Below, piece after piece: positions 11,973 to 23,262 of a stretch of DNA of 64,000 bases. The notes under the pieces are model-generated. The model searched no databases and was not told the DNA's origin. It saw nothing but the letters and a program-made list of their open reading frames with translations. This DNA is from Nymphaea colorata. Taxonomy: Eukaryota; Streptophyta; Magnoliopsida; Nymphaeales; Nymphaeaceae. The stretch covers positions 6,716,174-6,780,173 of the forward strand of contig NW_022204507.1 in the NCBI RefSeq assembly GCF_008831285.2. The letters run 5' to 3'. The number at the start of each line of letters is the position of its first letter. Within the stretch, counting starts at the first letter, position 1. The position numbers and the translations under genes were made by a program.

Positions 11973-12535
11973 CAACAGCGGCCTTCTGGTGCACACTCCA
12001 ACGGTCACGTAGCAAGTTACTTGGGCTGCAGTAGGCCATCGCAGAGAGGTGACCACAACAGCGGCCTTCTAGTGCACAGTCGAGCGGTCGTGCTGCAAGT
12101 TACTCGGTCTACAGTAGGGCATCGCAGGGAGGTGTATCACAACAGCGGCCTTCTGGTGCACAGTCCAGCGGTTGTACAGCAAGTTACTCAGGCTGCAGTT
12201 CGTCATTGCAGGGAGGTGTGCCACAACAGCAGCGTTCTGGTGCACGGTCCAGAAGTCGTGCAACAAGTTACAGTACATCATTGCAGGGAAGTGTACAGCA
12301 AGAACAGTCCAGCAGTCCTACAACAAGTTACACGGGTTCGAGTTACATGTCAGGTTCCGGTATGCCATTGCATGGAGTTGTAAAACGACAAAAACTTTCT
12401 GGTGCACAGTCAACTTACTCGAGTTCCAGTATGGGTCATGTGAGTGGTCCGGGTAAGGGTACGGGTGCGGCGCCGTGTAGCAGTCGTGGTGGGGGTAAGA
12501 GTGCGGGTGCGTTGCATTCCGTCACCGACTCTTAA
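11953..12535 (+). pseudogene. Ser/Gln-rich tail with 84-bp (28-codon) tandem repeats
   Basis: Repeat units start at 11953, 12037, 12120, 12204, 12279 and 12366, with lengths 84, 83, 84, 75 and 87 bp. Each opens CAT(T/C)GCAGGGA(A/G)GTGT. In the best frame a unit reads about SLQGGVPQQ-RSGA-S-RA-SYS. All spacings but one are multiples of three, which suggests the array once coded. Unit 2 has a 1-bp deletion, so no single frame crosses the array. The open frame 12206-12535 continues through LHGVVKRQKLSGAQS and a Gly/Ser-rich end to TAA. I do not recognise the protein. It is low-complexity and may be the disordered C-terminus of a nuclear factor. Confidence 0.5.
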
Positions 12536-12839
12536 CCAGTGGTTCTCTTTTGTGTTGTCGTTGAGCTCGTCGTGGGTTCCATCATTGGCCGAAAGCTCAT
12601 GGTGTGTCTTAAGCGAGCATCTCGAGTGTGGAGTGGTGCATGCATGCGTTTGGAGCTTTCATTCTTTGTTGAGTTCTTTTTATGGCTCTTTCGATGTTGT
12701 AAGCATTTTTTTAATCAATGACGGTCAAGTGCATTTTTATGTTGCTTGGTTAAGTTCACTTTCTGAGCTACTTTGATTTCATCTTTGAGATTTCGTTAGT
12801 GAAGCTCTATCAAAGTTTTTATTTAAACTTACTTGGGGT
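12536..12839. other. Spacer after the Ser/Gln-rich segment
   Basis: T-rich sequence with no supported feature. It could be 3' untranslated sequence of the broken gene upstream, but no poly(A) signal is clear. Confidence 0.4.
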
Positions 12840-14480
12840 TGTTAACGCCCCAAATTTTTTCACATCAAAATTGAAGAAATGTCAAAATTTTACAACAGAA
12901 TTGTGAAAATTTGTAATTTCAAAGCCGATTTCAAATTTAAAGGACAATTTAGATTCAAATCATGAATTTGACTGGTGACACAAATCCCAAAATATGATTA
13001 TAAGTCTAAACTAGATCCAAATAAGGATTTGGAATCCAAATCCAATTACAAACGTTATTTGGAATGCAAATCCAATTACAAATGCCATTTGAAATCCATA
13101 TCCGATTGCAAAATTCAGATTTTGATTTAAATCCAAGAATTGGATCTAATTTGGTCTAGAATGCTATGTGGGACCCACGTGTCGGCCCCACCTAGCTCAT
13201 GTGGTCAGAAAGCCCACCCAAGAGGTCACACACCCCCTTTTTCCAAAAATATCATTCTTCAATTAAATAAAAAAATCATTTTCAAAGTGTTAGAATTAAA
13301 CTCACCTAACCTACTTAATCGAAGTAGGTTTGACCTGGGTGCACCCAAATGTGGTGCCAATTTCAGCTAGGCTCGCTCACCATGAGCTCAGCTCAATCAA
13401 AAGGGTAGGTCTGTCGCATGACCAAATTAGTGGACAAAAATAGAACTAGACCAGATCGAATCCACTTTGACTAAACTCAGTCAAAGCACAATTTAGCTCA
13501 ATTAAGAGCCTTTTTAGTCAAATTCATCAACTTACCTCAAGCCAAGTCAAATGCATAAATCAAATATCAAATTGAAATTCAATATTTCAAACCAAATTTT
13601 GATTCAGATGAAATCCATTTTCAATCAAGTTATGCACGAAAATACCCTTTTTTAATCAAATTTGATAGAATTTCCAAATTTTATTCAAATTTAAATTGAA
13701 TTCTCATAATTCAATAACATGTAGAGCTTAGTAACTCGGTTTTAACCTAACAAGATCAATTTCAAACAAAGAAAAAAAATAAATAAAATAAAATAAGACA
13801 AAACCCTCTGCAAGAGCATTTTCGTTCAAAATTTTGGTCAAAGTTGGGTAGCTAGGTCTGAACTAAGGTTGACCACATTTAGCCCAGCCCTCCTAGCTCA
13901 TGTAAATGAGTTGGTTGCGGTCAATTAGAGCCATTAAACCCTCTTTAACTCATTTTACAAGCCCCCAAAGTCTTAAGTGAGTTTACAATGTGAGTTAAGA
14001 ATGTGGTTAAACCCATCTTCTCCACTATATAAACCCCCCCTCACAACCAAGGAAGGGGATGAATTTTTGAAGTTTTCATCAAGTTGCTAGGAGGGAGAAG
14101 CCAAGGATGAGAAGGAAAATTCGTCCAAGTCCTCTTCTGCCCATGTTCTCATTCTCTTCTTCATCTTCTCCTATTCTCTCCATTGAATTTACTAAGTTAG
14201 AGTGCTCAAGTGAACCCTTAGGATTTTCGTGGTCAGATGCTTCCCCACTACAAATTCCAGCAAGTCATTCTTCTTCTTTTTCCTTTGCTAAGCTCGAATT
14301 CTTACTTAGGATTGCTTGTTTTAGAAAATAAGCAAGCAGGAAGATCAATCATCAAGACCGACCATAAGATAGGTGACTCTAATCCATTTTCATCCATTTC
14401 AGTTTCTTGGTCTTATTTTAATTTAAGCACTTGTGGGAAGAGTTTATTTTCATTTATTTCATGGCTGGAATGATATCCAA
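12840..14480 (+). mobile_element. Probable old LTR of a Ty3/gypsy element (right end approximate)
   Basis: The left edge TGTTAACGCCCCAAATTTT fits the TGT-AACGCCCC start common in LTRs of plant chromoviruses. Promoter-like sequence, CACTATATAAACCCC, lies at about 14023-14038, followed by a leader containing GGAGGGAGAAGCC, as in the R/U5 part of such LTRs. Positions 13010-13100 hold three degenerate copies of a (G)AATCCAAATCCAATTACAAA-type unit. No internal gag or pol region is adjacent, and no second LTR or target duplication was found. It would therefore be a solo or truncated LTR. The right boundary is not determined. Confidence 0.4.
14023..14038 (+). promoter_or_regulatory. TATA-box-like sequence in the putative LTR
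   Basis: CTATATAAACCCC matches the plant TATA consensus. It lies near a plausible leader, inside the sequence interpreted as an LTR. Confidence 0.4.
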
Positions 14481-14682
14481 TTAGAGAAAATTACAATTAA
14501 ATGTACACATAAGTGACTCGGTTTTTCTAAAAGATGAACCCATTAATCAAATTTTGAAAAGGGCCCCAAGGCCAGCAGCGGAGGGAAGGGGGCCCCGCCT
14601 TGGCCATGGCTCGGGTCAGCCTAGAAAAAAAAATTATATTTGAAAAATAAAATTTTTTAAGCTTTCTGACCCATCGCTCGTC

Positions 14683-15165
14683 TTGACTCCACCCGTCTCT
14701 CCAGTCGCCCTACCCTATTATGCCTCTCTCTCACTCACTCCCTCCATCTCTCGCCCTTCCCTATTTCACCCCTCTCTCTTGCTCCCCTACCTCTCTGGCC
14801 CACAGCGCATTCGAGCGCCGCCCCGCCCTCTCTGGCTCTCTCTCGCTCGCTCCCTCCCTACCCTTGCCCACAACCACAACACAAGCCTCTTTGGCTCTTG
14901 CTTGCTCGCTCCCAGTCCCTGCCTTGGCCCACAACCACAGCACAGGGGCCCTCTCTCTCACAACCTGGCTCTTTCTTGCTCGCTCCCTCGGTGGCCCAAA
15001 GCACAGTGGATTCGGAAGTCAGCAGATTGTGTCGGAAAATCGGCACATGCTCATCAGAAATCACCAGGTCCAGATTCCATCGGCAATGGCATCTACCACA
15101 CTTTTTTTTCTCTCTCATCCATCTTTCTCTCATGCTTTTTTTCCTCTCTTCGTCTGCAGCCCTAG
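14683..15165. other. CT-rich, Ser/Pro/Leu-reading tract
   Basis: A pyrimidine-rich stretch is open in all three plus-strand frames and in overlapping minus-strand frames. That follows from composition and does not indicate a gene. At 14563-14612 just upstream are GC-rich inverted motifs (GGGGCCCC, CCAAGGCC and GCCTTGGCC), like those at some transposon ends. Confidence 0.5.
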
Positions 15166-16446
15166 GTAGCTATTTGTGTCTTCTGCTGCTCACAGGTGAA
15201 CATCTCTTTCTCTGTATCGTTCAGTTGTTGTGCTTCTGCTCTGTGGCTCTGCCTTTTCTTTGGGAGGATGCTTTTATTACTGTTACTGCACCCTATTCTG
15301 TTGCTTTTGATTCATTCTGTGCTGGCAGTGCTGCTGTATTATCTTTAGCTTTGATTCAGAACTAAATGATCAAAAGTGGTCAGACATAACCCCGATTTAT
15401 TACTGTCACGCTTTTTACAGTGAAATATTAAAGTTATGGATGATTGATATATATTAGGGTGGGATAATGCAATATATGTCCGCTGCTTCAAAATTGTAAG
15501 AAATTATATTATATAAACAACACAATGAGTAAACATCCAATCTCTGTTTTTACCATTTACTAATTCCCTAAGTAGGTCGCTTAAAATTCAGCCGCAAATC
15601 CCTACTGTAGTGGTTTGAAGAAAAGCCACAATCATTGTTTGAATTTAAGGGTTTTTACGTGTAATTACCTTCATTTCTGTAATATATAATTATTAGGCAA
15701 CAAGTATCCGGGGAGCAGGAACATAACCATATCTGAATCTATCTGTGTGCTTTGTCAAAATATTGCAGTTTTTGTTCTTCCATTGTTTGTTTTGGATGTT
15801 GCACCAATACTTGAGAGGTCCTACAAACAGCGGTTGAATAACTTAAATTTTTAAAAGTATGTCAAGAATACATAGCAGAAATATATGAAGGATGCCAAAT
15901 TCAACTATCTGCAATAAAAAAATGAAAAAAAAAAGAGATGAACCCTGCATATGTGCCATCACAAATTTGAGCTTCATACCTAAACAAGTTTAATTATACA
16001 AACTCCAATGCAAATCCCTATCTAAAGTTTTCCAATTAATCCACAAATCCTGAAAAGCAACATAAGATCATAATTTCAAAAATTGCACTGGTACATTGAT
16101 GCATAGGAGGAGGTGATAAAATGCTCCTAATCCCTTTCTTCACAACCCCCTTCAACTGGCTACCAATTGTAGGAGAAAATACAATGCATGCAGAACCAAT
16201 GATCAAATCTTTATAGATCATCCTATTGCCTCCTTGTTCTACTGCACCATCAACAATTATGAAGACAGGAAGAGTCTCCCCACAAAAAGGCATATTCAAG
16301 TGTCCTATGCACTCAAGAGAGAAAGGGCAAGAGGCTTGAAGTGAGAAACAAAAGAAACTGAAGATACCGATGTAGAAGAAGTAGCAGCAAATATAGATGA
16401 CTATGAAACTGTAGTATACACATGCATCCTTATATACCTAGGTATA
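15166..16446. other. Unassigned sequence with one minus-strand ORF
   Basis: The only notable frame is 16299 to 16036 on the minus strand (87 codons), reading CGETLPVFIIVDGAVEQGGN and then IIGSACIVF. I do not recognise it, and no splice partners are evident. The rest is AT-rich and unfeatured. Confidence 0.35.
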
Positions 16447-18140
16447 GCCATGACATGTGCAACTAACGTATCTGCATTTAAATAGAATCACAAGCTCAAT
16501 GAAAAGAACACGATAGTTAACAATCAAACTGCAACTACTTTAACTAAGACACAAACAAGCATGTCATTCTGAACCACGAGCACTACCCTGAACCACGTCC
16601 CCACTATACTAAACTACAGCTAAGAAGCCAACAAGAAGAAAATTCAATTTAAAACCAAACATTCACGCATCTCAAACTAGATCAAAACATCAAGAAAATT
16701 CAATTTAAAATGTGTTATTCACAAAAAAAACATAAATTTGATAAGGACAACCAAATGGATCCATGTTCGACTTAGAGAAACTCGATTGGCTGTACAGAAA
16801 ATGTTGAAGGGCATGCACAGGGGAGATTCAAGCTGCTTCGCTCCTTGTCTCTCTCATGTATAGCCCCCCAACTTGAATCACTCCCATACCCTCTACGCCC
16901 CTCTCCTTTAGCACCCACCTAGCCAAACTGAATCCCTACCAAGTCCCTAAGCACCCATGCACGTTATGCCTCCCTCCTTATTCTCACCCTAGAGGTCGCA
17001 CCACATCCCTATCCTCGGACTCACCAAGGACTCCAAGGAAGAGTGACGACATGAGATCCTAAAGCAAGGACCTAGTGGCTCGGCAGCCCACTCCTTCTCA
17101 TAGACATGAACAGGCTTGATCTCTAACTCTAGAGGAGACCCAAGTGAGGAAGGGCTCCAACAAAATAAGGCAATCAAAAGCCTTACTAGATAATTTTCCT
17201 AGCAATAACACACAAATCTATGCAAAATCACAATTCTCCCCACTAAACAGAAAGTCTAAAACTGTGTAGGTTGGAGTATTGGCTTTGATATGGACACAGA
17301 GCCTTAAATAAATAATAATAATAATAACTAGAAAATTTCACTAAAAAATTTGTGAAAAGTAAAATTGAAAAATCTGCTTCCTAGATAGAATTCAAAAAAC
17401 AAGAAATAGAGCTCAGTTTTCGAAATTTTTGTTTGTGAGAAATAGAAACAGTGAAATGTTTAACAACAATATATCAAAATACTCCAAGTTGAAAAAAATT
17501 TGAAATTTTGTCGGCTGATTTTCACACAAGAAACTTCAAACCAACAATCAAACCCAAATTCAACTTTATCCCAGATCAGAACGTCATAAGTCTTCTGACT
17601 CTGAAACAGAGAATAATTTTTGTAGTTTTTACAGGTTTGCCAAATCATGGTTAGACCTGTCTTTGTAAAGAGTTGATACCAAAACTAAATGTTGACTCAA
17701 CGGAAACAGAGGACCTTCAAAAATACTGAATGCTTATGATATAAGGAATGTAAACGACCAAAGACAAATAACGAAAAAACAAATCGATGACTAATATATG
17801 TTTGCAAAATAATTCAGCTAACTAACTAGGTTCGACCCATTCAGAAAGGGTTGACTAATGAAGAGAAACAAACACACAAAGTAAATACCAAGGCATAACA
17901 GCTCCAATATTCATATACATTCTAAAATATAAATTGTTGTAACCATGCCATGTGCAACTAACATACATATTCAAAATCACAAGCTCAATGAAGAAAACAC
18001 GACACTTAACAATCAGACACCAACCACTTTAACTAAGATTCAAACAAGCATGAAATCAGAAAACTACCCACGTCCCCACTGGAATAAAATACGCACCTAA
18101 AGAAGGCCAGTCAAGCACCACAAGAAGAAAGTCCAAACAA
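16447..18140. repeat. Direct repeat pair 16447-16645 and 17942-18140
   Basis: Two stretches of about 200 bp in the same orientation, about 1.5 kb apart, share CATGTGCAACTAAC, AATCACAAGCTCAATGAA, ACTTTAACTAAGA and CACGTCCCCACT. They bracket sequence that includes a copy of the repeat shared with 37937-38125. They could be short LTR-like ends or a simple duplication. A degenerate minus-strand TTTTGGTATCAAC lies at about 17671-17684, but no gag or pol is present between them. Confidence 0.6.
16699..16885. repeat. Dispersed repeat shared with 37937-38125
   Basis: The two regions align over about 185 bp in the same orientation. Shared stretches include AAAATGTGTT, ACATAAATTT, GAGAAACTCGA, TGGCTGT-CAGAAAATG and CATGTATA-GCCCC. 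The 37.9-kb copy lies just upstream, on the minus strand, of a gypsy gag start. This repeat is therefore probably part of that family's LTR or leader, which makes 16.7 kb a relic of the same family. Confidence 0.65.
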
Positions 18141-19371
18141 TTGACCTTCAACAATAGTCTCACATGATGAGGACCCTAGTTAACTGACGCACTACATGAA
18201 ACTAACTCTAAACTGAGCACGGTCATAGGCTGGAATCACATGGAACATAAAAAAAGATACATACTGAACCTAGGTCTCAAAGTCTAAAGACTCTAAACCT
18301 GTTTGACACTCACCAATAAGACCTGACCTTAACACGATTCCAAATTGAACCAAGTTCCAACTGTAAAGAGAAAGTTCAATAGAGGACCCAGCAGCGTGGT
18401 GGACAGTGTGCTCGATGATGCTTGAAGATGGAACACCTTCTCTTACTCTCACTTTTGACACTTGAAAATTCTTTACGCCACCTCAGAAGAGCAAACAAGA
18501 AGGATGGATAAATGGAAGGAAATCTACCGCATGCTGGAGATGGGGGGTTGTTAAGTTGAATGGTTAGATGGCTATGTGCCGGAAACACCATAGGGCCTTC
18601 TCAAGCATATCCAACATTTTAAAACAACTAAACGTAGCAAGACTACAAGAAATAGTTAGCTAGTATAAGGTTATGTAAATTAAAAAAATCAAATCAAATC
18701 AAATCTTGAATCATATTTCAAAAAAACTACTACCTAAACAGCAATGAGAAATAGGACCCATGAGTGAGCAGAGGGGATTAAGTGTGATGCCCTTCGAATT
18801 TGGGTCCATAAGGGAAACCAAATAAAATCACGTGCTTACCCATCTTCTCTCTTAGTTTCCTTATTGCTCATCCACATCATCCCAACTTATCCAACATATG
18901 TCTAGCTAGAAACCAAACTCAACTAAACTAAGAAGCAAAATCAACTAAATATGTACTAAATAGGGTACATTTACTTATACAGCCCACCATATATAAGTAT
19001 ATATATGGTCATAACTCCTATACAGTTATGACCAAATAACATGGTTATAGGGCTATGAACCTATTCTGATCATAATATTATATTCCAGTATGACTTCTAA
19101 TAACATAACACCAGTTGCCTTATATTAAATGGGATACTACTAAAAAACAATAGTGCTATGTCTGGTAGAAAGTTTTGTCAATCCGTGAAGTTTGGATGAC
19201 TTGAACAGAAATCACAATCATTTGCTGATTTATATGCAAAAAAAGGTCACTCAACTTCAGAAAGTGTAAATTTAATGAGACGCGCAAGGATGATTGAGAG
19301 GCTTCTTAGTTATTTGCGTGCCAAGCATTGCATGCACAAGCAAGAAGAAATGACCAGGCTGCACACATTAC
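18141..19371. other. Presumed degraded 3' part of the VAL-like locus or spacer
   Basis: This lies downstream, on the minus strand, of the last recognised VAL exon. I searched by eye for the rest of the B3 domain, the CW zinc finger and the EAR tail and found none. The remainder is AT-rich. Confidence 0.4.
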
Positions 19372-19545
19372 CTATGTCACCAGTGTGCTGTTGCTTTGAC
19401 TGAATGATGATGTTACACCTTCCAACACATACATCCTACTGTTATTATTTGGCCAAAATCGAAATTGAAATACCCAATCCTTTCCATTTGCATCCTGAAT
19501 CCTAAGAGGCAGTCCTTCAGGATGAGAAATTGCTGGGAAGTATGT
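19372..19545 (-). pseudogene. VAL-like exon, core of B3 domain
   Basis: It follows a TTGAACAG acceptor and reads [20 protein letters not shown], then [19 protein letters not shown], the most diagnostic stretch of the VAL-type B3 domain. After LEGVT a single missing base (near 19405-19410) shifts the frame. In the shifted frame [13 protein letters not shown] continues the family's IQSMQLQAGDTV. A GTAATG donor follows at 19371. No later exon was located. Confidence 0.9.
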
Positions 19546-19739
19546 CTGTTCAAGATTAAGAATTGCATAAGAATCAAGCATATGAGTGTACCAAAAACCA
19601 AATTTAATTGAACAATGTCCAAGGAAGAAAGCAGCTCTAAACAAGTTAGACGCTCTAGTATATGGCAAAACATGAGGATGAAAAAGTCCAACATGGTCTT
19701 AGTTTCAGAAAAGACGCAATAAAAATTTCAGTAACATAC

Positions 19740-19836
19740 CTCTACACACTTTTTTGGCAGCACCAGGCACCCTATCCAATCTGTATCACTAGCACTCAAT
19801 GTTTTCTCAAATAAAGGGGTGATAATAGAATTTGAG
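19740..19836 (-). pseudogene. VAL-like exon, start of B3 domain
   Basis: It reads [17 protein letters not shown], then [15 protein letters not shown], and ends at donor GTATGT. Family members have LSASDAGRIGRLVLPKKCAE. The AGRIGR loop, whose Arg contacts DNA, is changed to TDWIGC by G to A and C to T transitions. A product would not be expected to bind the RY element normally. Confidence 0.85.
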
Positions 19837-19976
19837 CTTATGGAAGGTCAAGGATCACATGGAGGACTTGGATTCACTATAATATCAACAAATCAAGTGC
19901 AAGTTTTGGAGTGAATCAATCATGCCAAGCAAATGTGCTTTACGGTACAATTCTCAAACTACGTAGAAGTGGATAC

Positions 19977-20215
19977 TCTCCTGATATTTTCTGAAGCTCC
20001 TGATTGCTGCTGATCCTTGGCCAATATCCAGAAGGGATAGACTGATTTCTTGCCCATCCTTCGCTGCGATGCCTTGCCATGGTGGCCGGATTTTTTTTCC
20101 TCTTTAGAAAAGTCCAGCCCAGTATGAAAGCTGGAAGGATTTTCCTGTTGCAACATAGAAGGCCACTGTTCACATGCATGAGATCCAGAAGGCTTGCTTG
20201 AATCCCTTGCTTCAT
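19977..20215 (-). pseudogene. VAL-like exon ending YWPRI--QELQKISG
   Basis: The segment MARHRSEGWARNQSIPSGYW followed by PRISSNQELQKISG matches the stretch just before the B3 domain ([26 protein letters not shown] in relatives). Conserved Arg codons read Trp, a CGG to TGG change. It ends in phase 2 at a GTATCC donor (19976). Joining to the exon at 19836 restores the Asp codon of SGDSNS. An upstream frame change occurs near 20090. Confidence 0.8.
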
Positions 20216-20359
20216 CGTCCTTCGGAGAAGCAGACCGTTGTGTTACATTTTGGCATGAACCAGATGATTCATGTTTTTGACCATCAAGAGATTTCTTGAG
20301 CTTATGATCATGTTGCTTTCAGTTTCATGGATATTTCTTCCTTTCACATGCTTGGTATC

Positions 20360-20700
20360 CAGCTAGCCTCCTATATTATCTTGATCCGATGCACCTAAAG
20401 AAGTGCACACATTAATTTCTGAATTCCCAATGTCAATCTTGTTATGTGCAGGGAGCTTGAAGTCACCACCTGCTTCCTTTTCAAATACATTTTGGTTCTC
20501 AACAAAGCAGGTAGATGCCTGCTCCAATTCTAGGAGTTTTTCACCTACCTTTTCAGTTCTAGGATACTTCATCGTTGAACATGAGTTGGAATTCCAAGCT
20601 AAGGAGTGCAAAAGCCCAAAAGATTGCTATACCTGTGCAAGTCCAGAATTTGGCACTGGAGCCAGACTCCAATTTTTTTTTTATATTGATCTGTGAAACC
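20360..20700 (-). pseudogene. Possible VAL-like linker exon
   Basis: An 82-codon minus-strand frame (20611-20363) lies in the position expected for the long, poorly conserved linker exon. It is next to the retroelement's 5' LTR and contains EKVGEKLLELEQASTCF and FEKEAGGDFKLPAHN. Acidic and Ser-rich linkers are usual in this family, but no diagnostic motif is present, so the assignment rests on position. Confidence 0.4.
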
Positions 20701-20744
20701 GTCAACAGAAGGTCGATGTGCAGTTCAAGACTGTTATAATGGCT

Positions 20745-21437
20745 GTTGACACAAAGTCTGCAAAGACCATAGCAGCACAAGGTCCAGGAGAAGGGTCAGA
20801 CCAGATGGGCAGTGGTTCTTCCATGGGAAAGAAGGAATCACAACTGAAAGAGGCTCAAATGCAGCAAATTGCAGAACAGTCCAAGACTGTTATGACAAAC
20901 CCTATACAGTCATATTATATGCTCGAGGTGAAGGCTAAGAGAGCAGCGGAAGCATGGTGTGCTATTGCTAACAACAAGGACCAAAAACTGTTACTTGTTG
21001 AGAAGTTCGATGACAAAACTGGGGGCCGACTTTGGCAAGCCCATGATAGAGGATGTCAGGAAATTGGGTTCATGACGAATGCCTACAGGGTGTCCAAGCC
21101 TCCCATATACCAAAAGTGTTTACTAAGGTCCTTGCCGAGGGACTATGGTCCTCATCCAAGCTGGTTAGGTGAGGATGGAGATGTGAACTGTATTAAGGCA
21201 GTTCCAACAGACCGTGATGACTGTCAAAAGAGAGATTGGGGACAAGCTCCATTCAAGGGGGGTGGACTTGATGTGCACCTACCTAGAGCACAGCCGAGTG
21301 TGGCCGAGGAGGCTGTCGAGGACGTAGGCGGGATACCAGCTGCTATCGCATCATGGTCGGAAGCGGGGAGATGGCTAGCGCGGCATCAGTTGAAGCTATT
21401 GACTTTAGGCATTGTAAGGTTAACCAAGAGAAGATAA
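20745..21437 (+). CDS. ORF inside the LTR (U3 region), function unknown
   Basis: An open frame runs from the LTR start for about 230 codons. The open frame itself begins 26 bp upstream, in the flank, at 20718. Readable segments are KKESQLKEAQMQQIAEQSKT, EVKAKRAAEAWCAIANN, LLLVEKFDDKTGG, IYQKCLLRSLPRDYGPHP and FKGGGLDVHLPRAQP. The same frame is recognisable in the 3' LTR (24858-25710), where it is cut by stops but extends further after a 1-bp indel difference. I recognise no domain. A protein-like frame inside U3 is unusual. It may be a captured host sequence, or a frame that happens to lack stops. Confidence 0.45.
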   Translation, partial: VDTKSAKTIAAQGPGEGSDQMGSGSSMGKKESQLKEAQMQQIAEQSKTVMTNPIQSYYMLEVKAKRAAEAWCAIANNKDQKLLLVEKFDDKTGGRLWQAHDRGCQEIGFMTNAYRVSKPPIYQKCLLRSLPRDYGPHPSWLGEDGDVNCIKAVPTDRDDCQKRDWGQAPFKGGGLDVHLPRAQPSVAEEAVEDVGGIPAAIASWSEAGRWLARHQLKLLTLGIVRLTKRR

Positions 21438-22048
21438 GGGAGGGCCACGGCGTTTTGAACCAAGTGAGGCTAATTCCATGTCGAGCAAAGCCGAGGCGCT
21501 AAATGTAGAGTGCAAGACTGAAGGGCTGATTGAGATAGGCAGTCCGGAGGCTAGTGAGGTTAACCTTAATTCCGAGGTGACCAAAGTGTAAGGTGTTAGG
21601 CACAAGTCGGCCAGGGAGATTGTGGAGGGCAGCCACATCTGTTGTGAGGTTAATCTGAAGACTAAAGAGAGTTGCGACCTACAAATTGCAGCCGGTGACG
21701 AGAGCGAGGAGCATACAATGGGTTCAAGCAAGGCTCGGTCAGCTGAGCAGAGAATGGAAGGGACTAGGTTCGGTCAGGTTAGTGGTCAGTAGAGGCTAGA
21801 GCAAGGTTGCTGGTTCGGGCAGAGAAAGACTGCATCAGCTGTAAGAGACCAAGGAAGACTGGGCGCAACCAAGAGTGCGTCCAGGTCAGGTTTAGTTGGC
21901 AAGAGCTCAGGCTAACCTGAGTGCGTCATGGCTGGGTTCAAGCCCAGACCGAGTCATTGTATTTGTTTTGTTTTGGATTTGATTGAGTCTGGTCTTGTAC
22001 TCGTATCAGTCCGAGACAACGGGTTAAACCCAAGCCAGTCCAGCGGCA

Positions 22049-22102
22049 TATAAGCTGGAGACTGTGCCAAAACTTGTAACTTTTGGAAATTGAATCAATA
22101 AA
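22049..22102 (+). promoter_or_regulatory. LTR core promoter and poly(A) signal
   Basis: TATAAG at 22049 lies in GCGGCATATAAGCTGG, and AATAAA at 22097-22102 follows 48 bp later. In the 3' LTR the TATA box is kept (26175), but the equivalent of the AATAAA reads CAAAAAAAG. The downstream copy would therefore have lost its own canonical poly(A) signal. Confidence 0.55.
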
Positions 22103-23223
22103 AGAAACCTCTTCCCTCCCGCGCGATAGAGTTTGAGCTGCATAAGTGTGGCACCAAACGCTTTTCCAGCGAAGGAGACTTTGCTGGAGAAGAAGATCGC
22201 CTACAGAACCAGAGGAGCCGAACCAGGAAGGTTGTCGAAACTGTAGACGTCGAATAAAGTGCAGAAGTTGATCTGATCACAGTGCAAGTGCTCTCCAATC
22301 CTTGAGACACTTAGAGGCTGGAATCGGAAGAAGGATCGCTCGGTTGTGCAGCAGATCATAGCTCATCCGAGGAATTCCTGAACTGCACGTTGACAGTCGG
22401 AGGAACTTCTCAATCAGTAAGAAATCCATCTCCGTGGATATTCTACCGCGAGAACTTCTTGTTTACCCGATCAGAAGTGGAGAGGATGCTGACTTCTGAT
22501 CGATTTGAGTCAACTCATCTAATGAGAATAATAGATCAGTCTGATCTGACTGAGATCAAAGGATTTGAGAGGGATTTGAGATGCTCACTAGTTCAGGCGA
22601 GAACGATCCCTTTTCCAGGAAGATCGCCTAACATCTGACTTAGATCGATTTCAATTCTTTTAAGAATTGATTCTTACTGTCGCAATCTGTGTCTAATTGT
22701 TGTGTATCCCTTGCAATGAGCAACAGAGTGAAACAGTGAGGAATCAACTGACTGAAGATGAAGAAACAGAGATTGAATTCCTGTTCTGAAGGCAGCGACT
22801 GCAATCTCTGAAAATCAGCACAATTCTGGTGATCAGATGTTGATCTGAGCTGGGAAATGGCTCAGACGTCTTCATAACTCTTGGAGGATCATTCTGGTGA
22901 AGTTTGGGAAGAATCTGAGCTGCTTTGGTTAGTCGCCACAAGGATGTGATTGTAGAGTGAGGGTGAGATCTTCTTGTATCGTTGGCACTTGTAAAGCCTC
23001 ACATTCCCATTCTTGATTTGTAGTAGGTTGAAACTTGGGAGGGAACCACTACTTGTATGTCAGTTCTAAGAGATATATTCAGTCGGTGTTGTGTCCAACT
23101 TGGGAACGAAATTTTGTAATCCCTATTCTTTTAACCTTCCTCGACATGTTAGCCCCAATAGATCTTGGGAAGTGACTGCAACTTGGTCTCTTTTGAGCAG
23201 CTACAAGGGCAGGTCGCATCAAG

Positions 23224-23235
23224 TGGTATCAGAGC
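23224..23235 (+). other. Primer binding site (tRNA-iMet type)
   Basis: TGGTATCAGAGC, two bases after the 5' LTR end, is the standard complement to the 3' end of plant initiator Met tRNA. It fixes the LTR boundary and element orientation. Confidence 0.93.
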
Positions 23236-23262
23236 TGTTTTGGGGTCTTTGACACAGCAAAT

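Larger units (their letters stand above)
20744..23221 (+). repeat. 5' LTR (about 2.48 kb)
   Basis: Starts TGTTGACACAAAG and ends CGCATCA. It contains the U3 ORF (to about 21437 and beyond), a TATA box near 22049, an AATAAA at 22097-22102 and a long R/U5. Relative to the 3' LTR it lacks about 1.36 kb, at the position corresponding to about 27042-28406. By eye the LTRs differ by roughly 3% near their start and more in the middle, so the insertion is not young. Confidence 0.9.

Noticed and set aside
14683-15365. Overlapping Ser/Pro/Leu-rich frames of 90-160 codons on both strands
   Set aside because: A CT-rich tract leaves many frames open. No domains, splice context or start context.
17671-17700. 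Minus-strand primer site (TTTTGGTATCAAC) of another LTR element
   Set aside because: It diverges from TGGTATCAGAGC after eight bases and has no gag or pol. The direct repeats nearby do not abut it.
18780-18830. Remaining B3 or CW exon of the VAL-like gene around ATGGACCCAAATTCGAAGG (minus)
   Set aside because: Only a few residues could be matched and the order does not continue; treated as chance.
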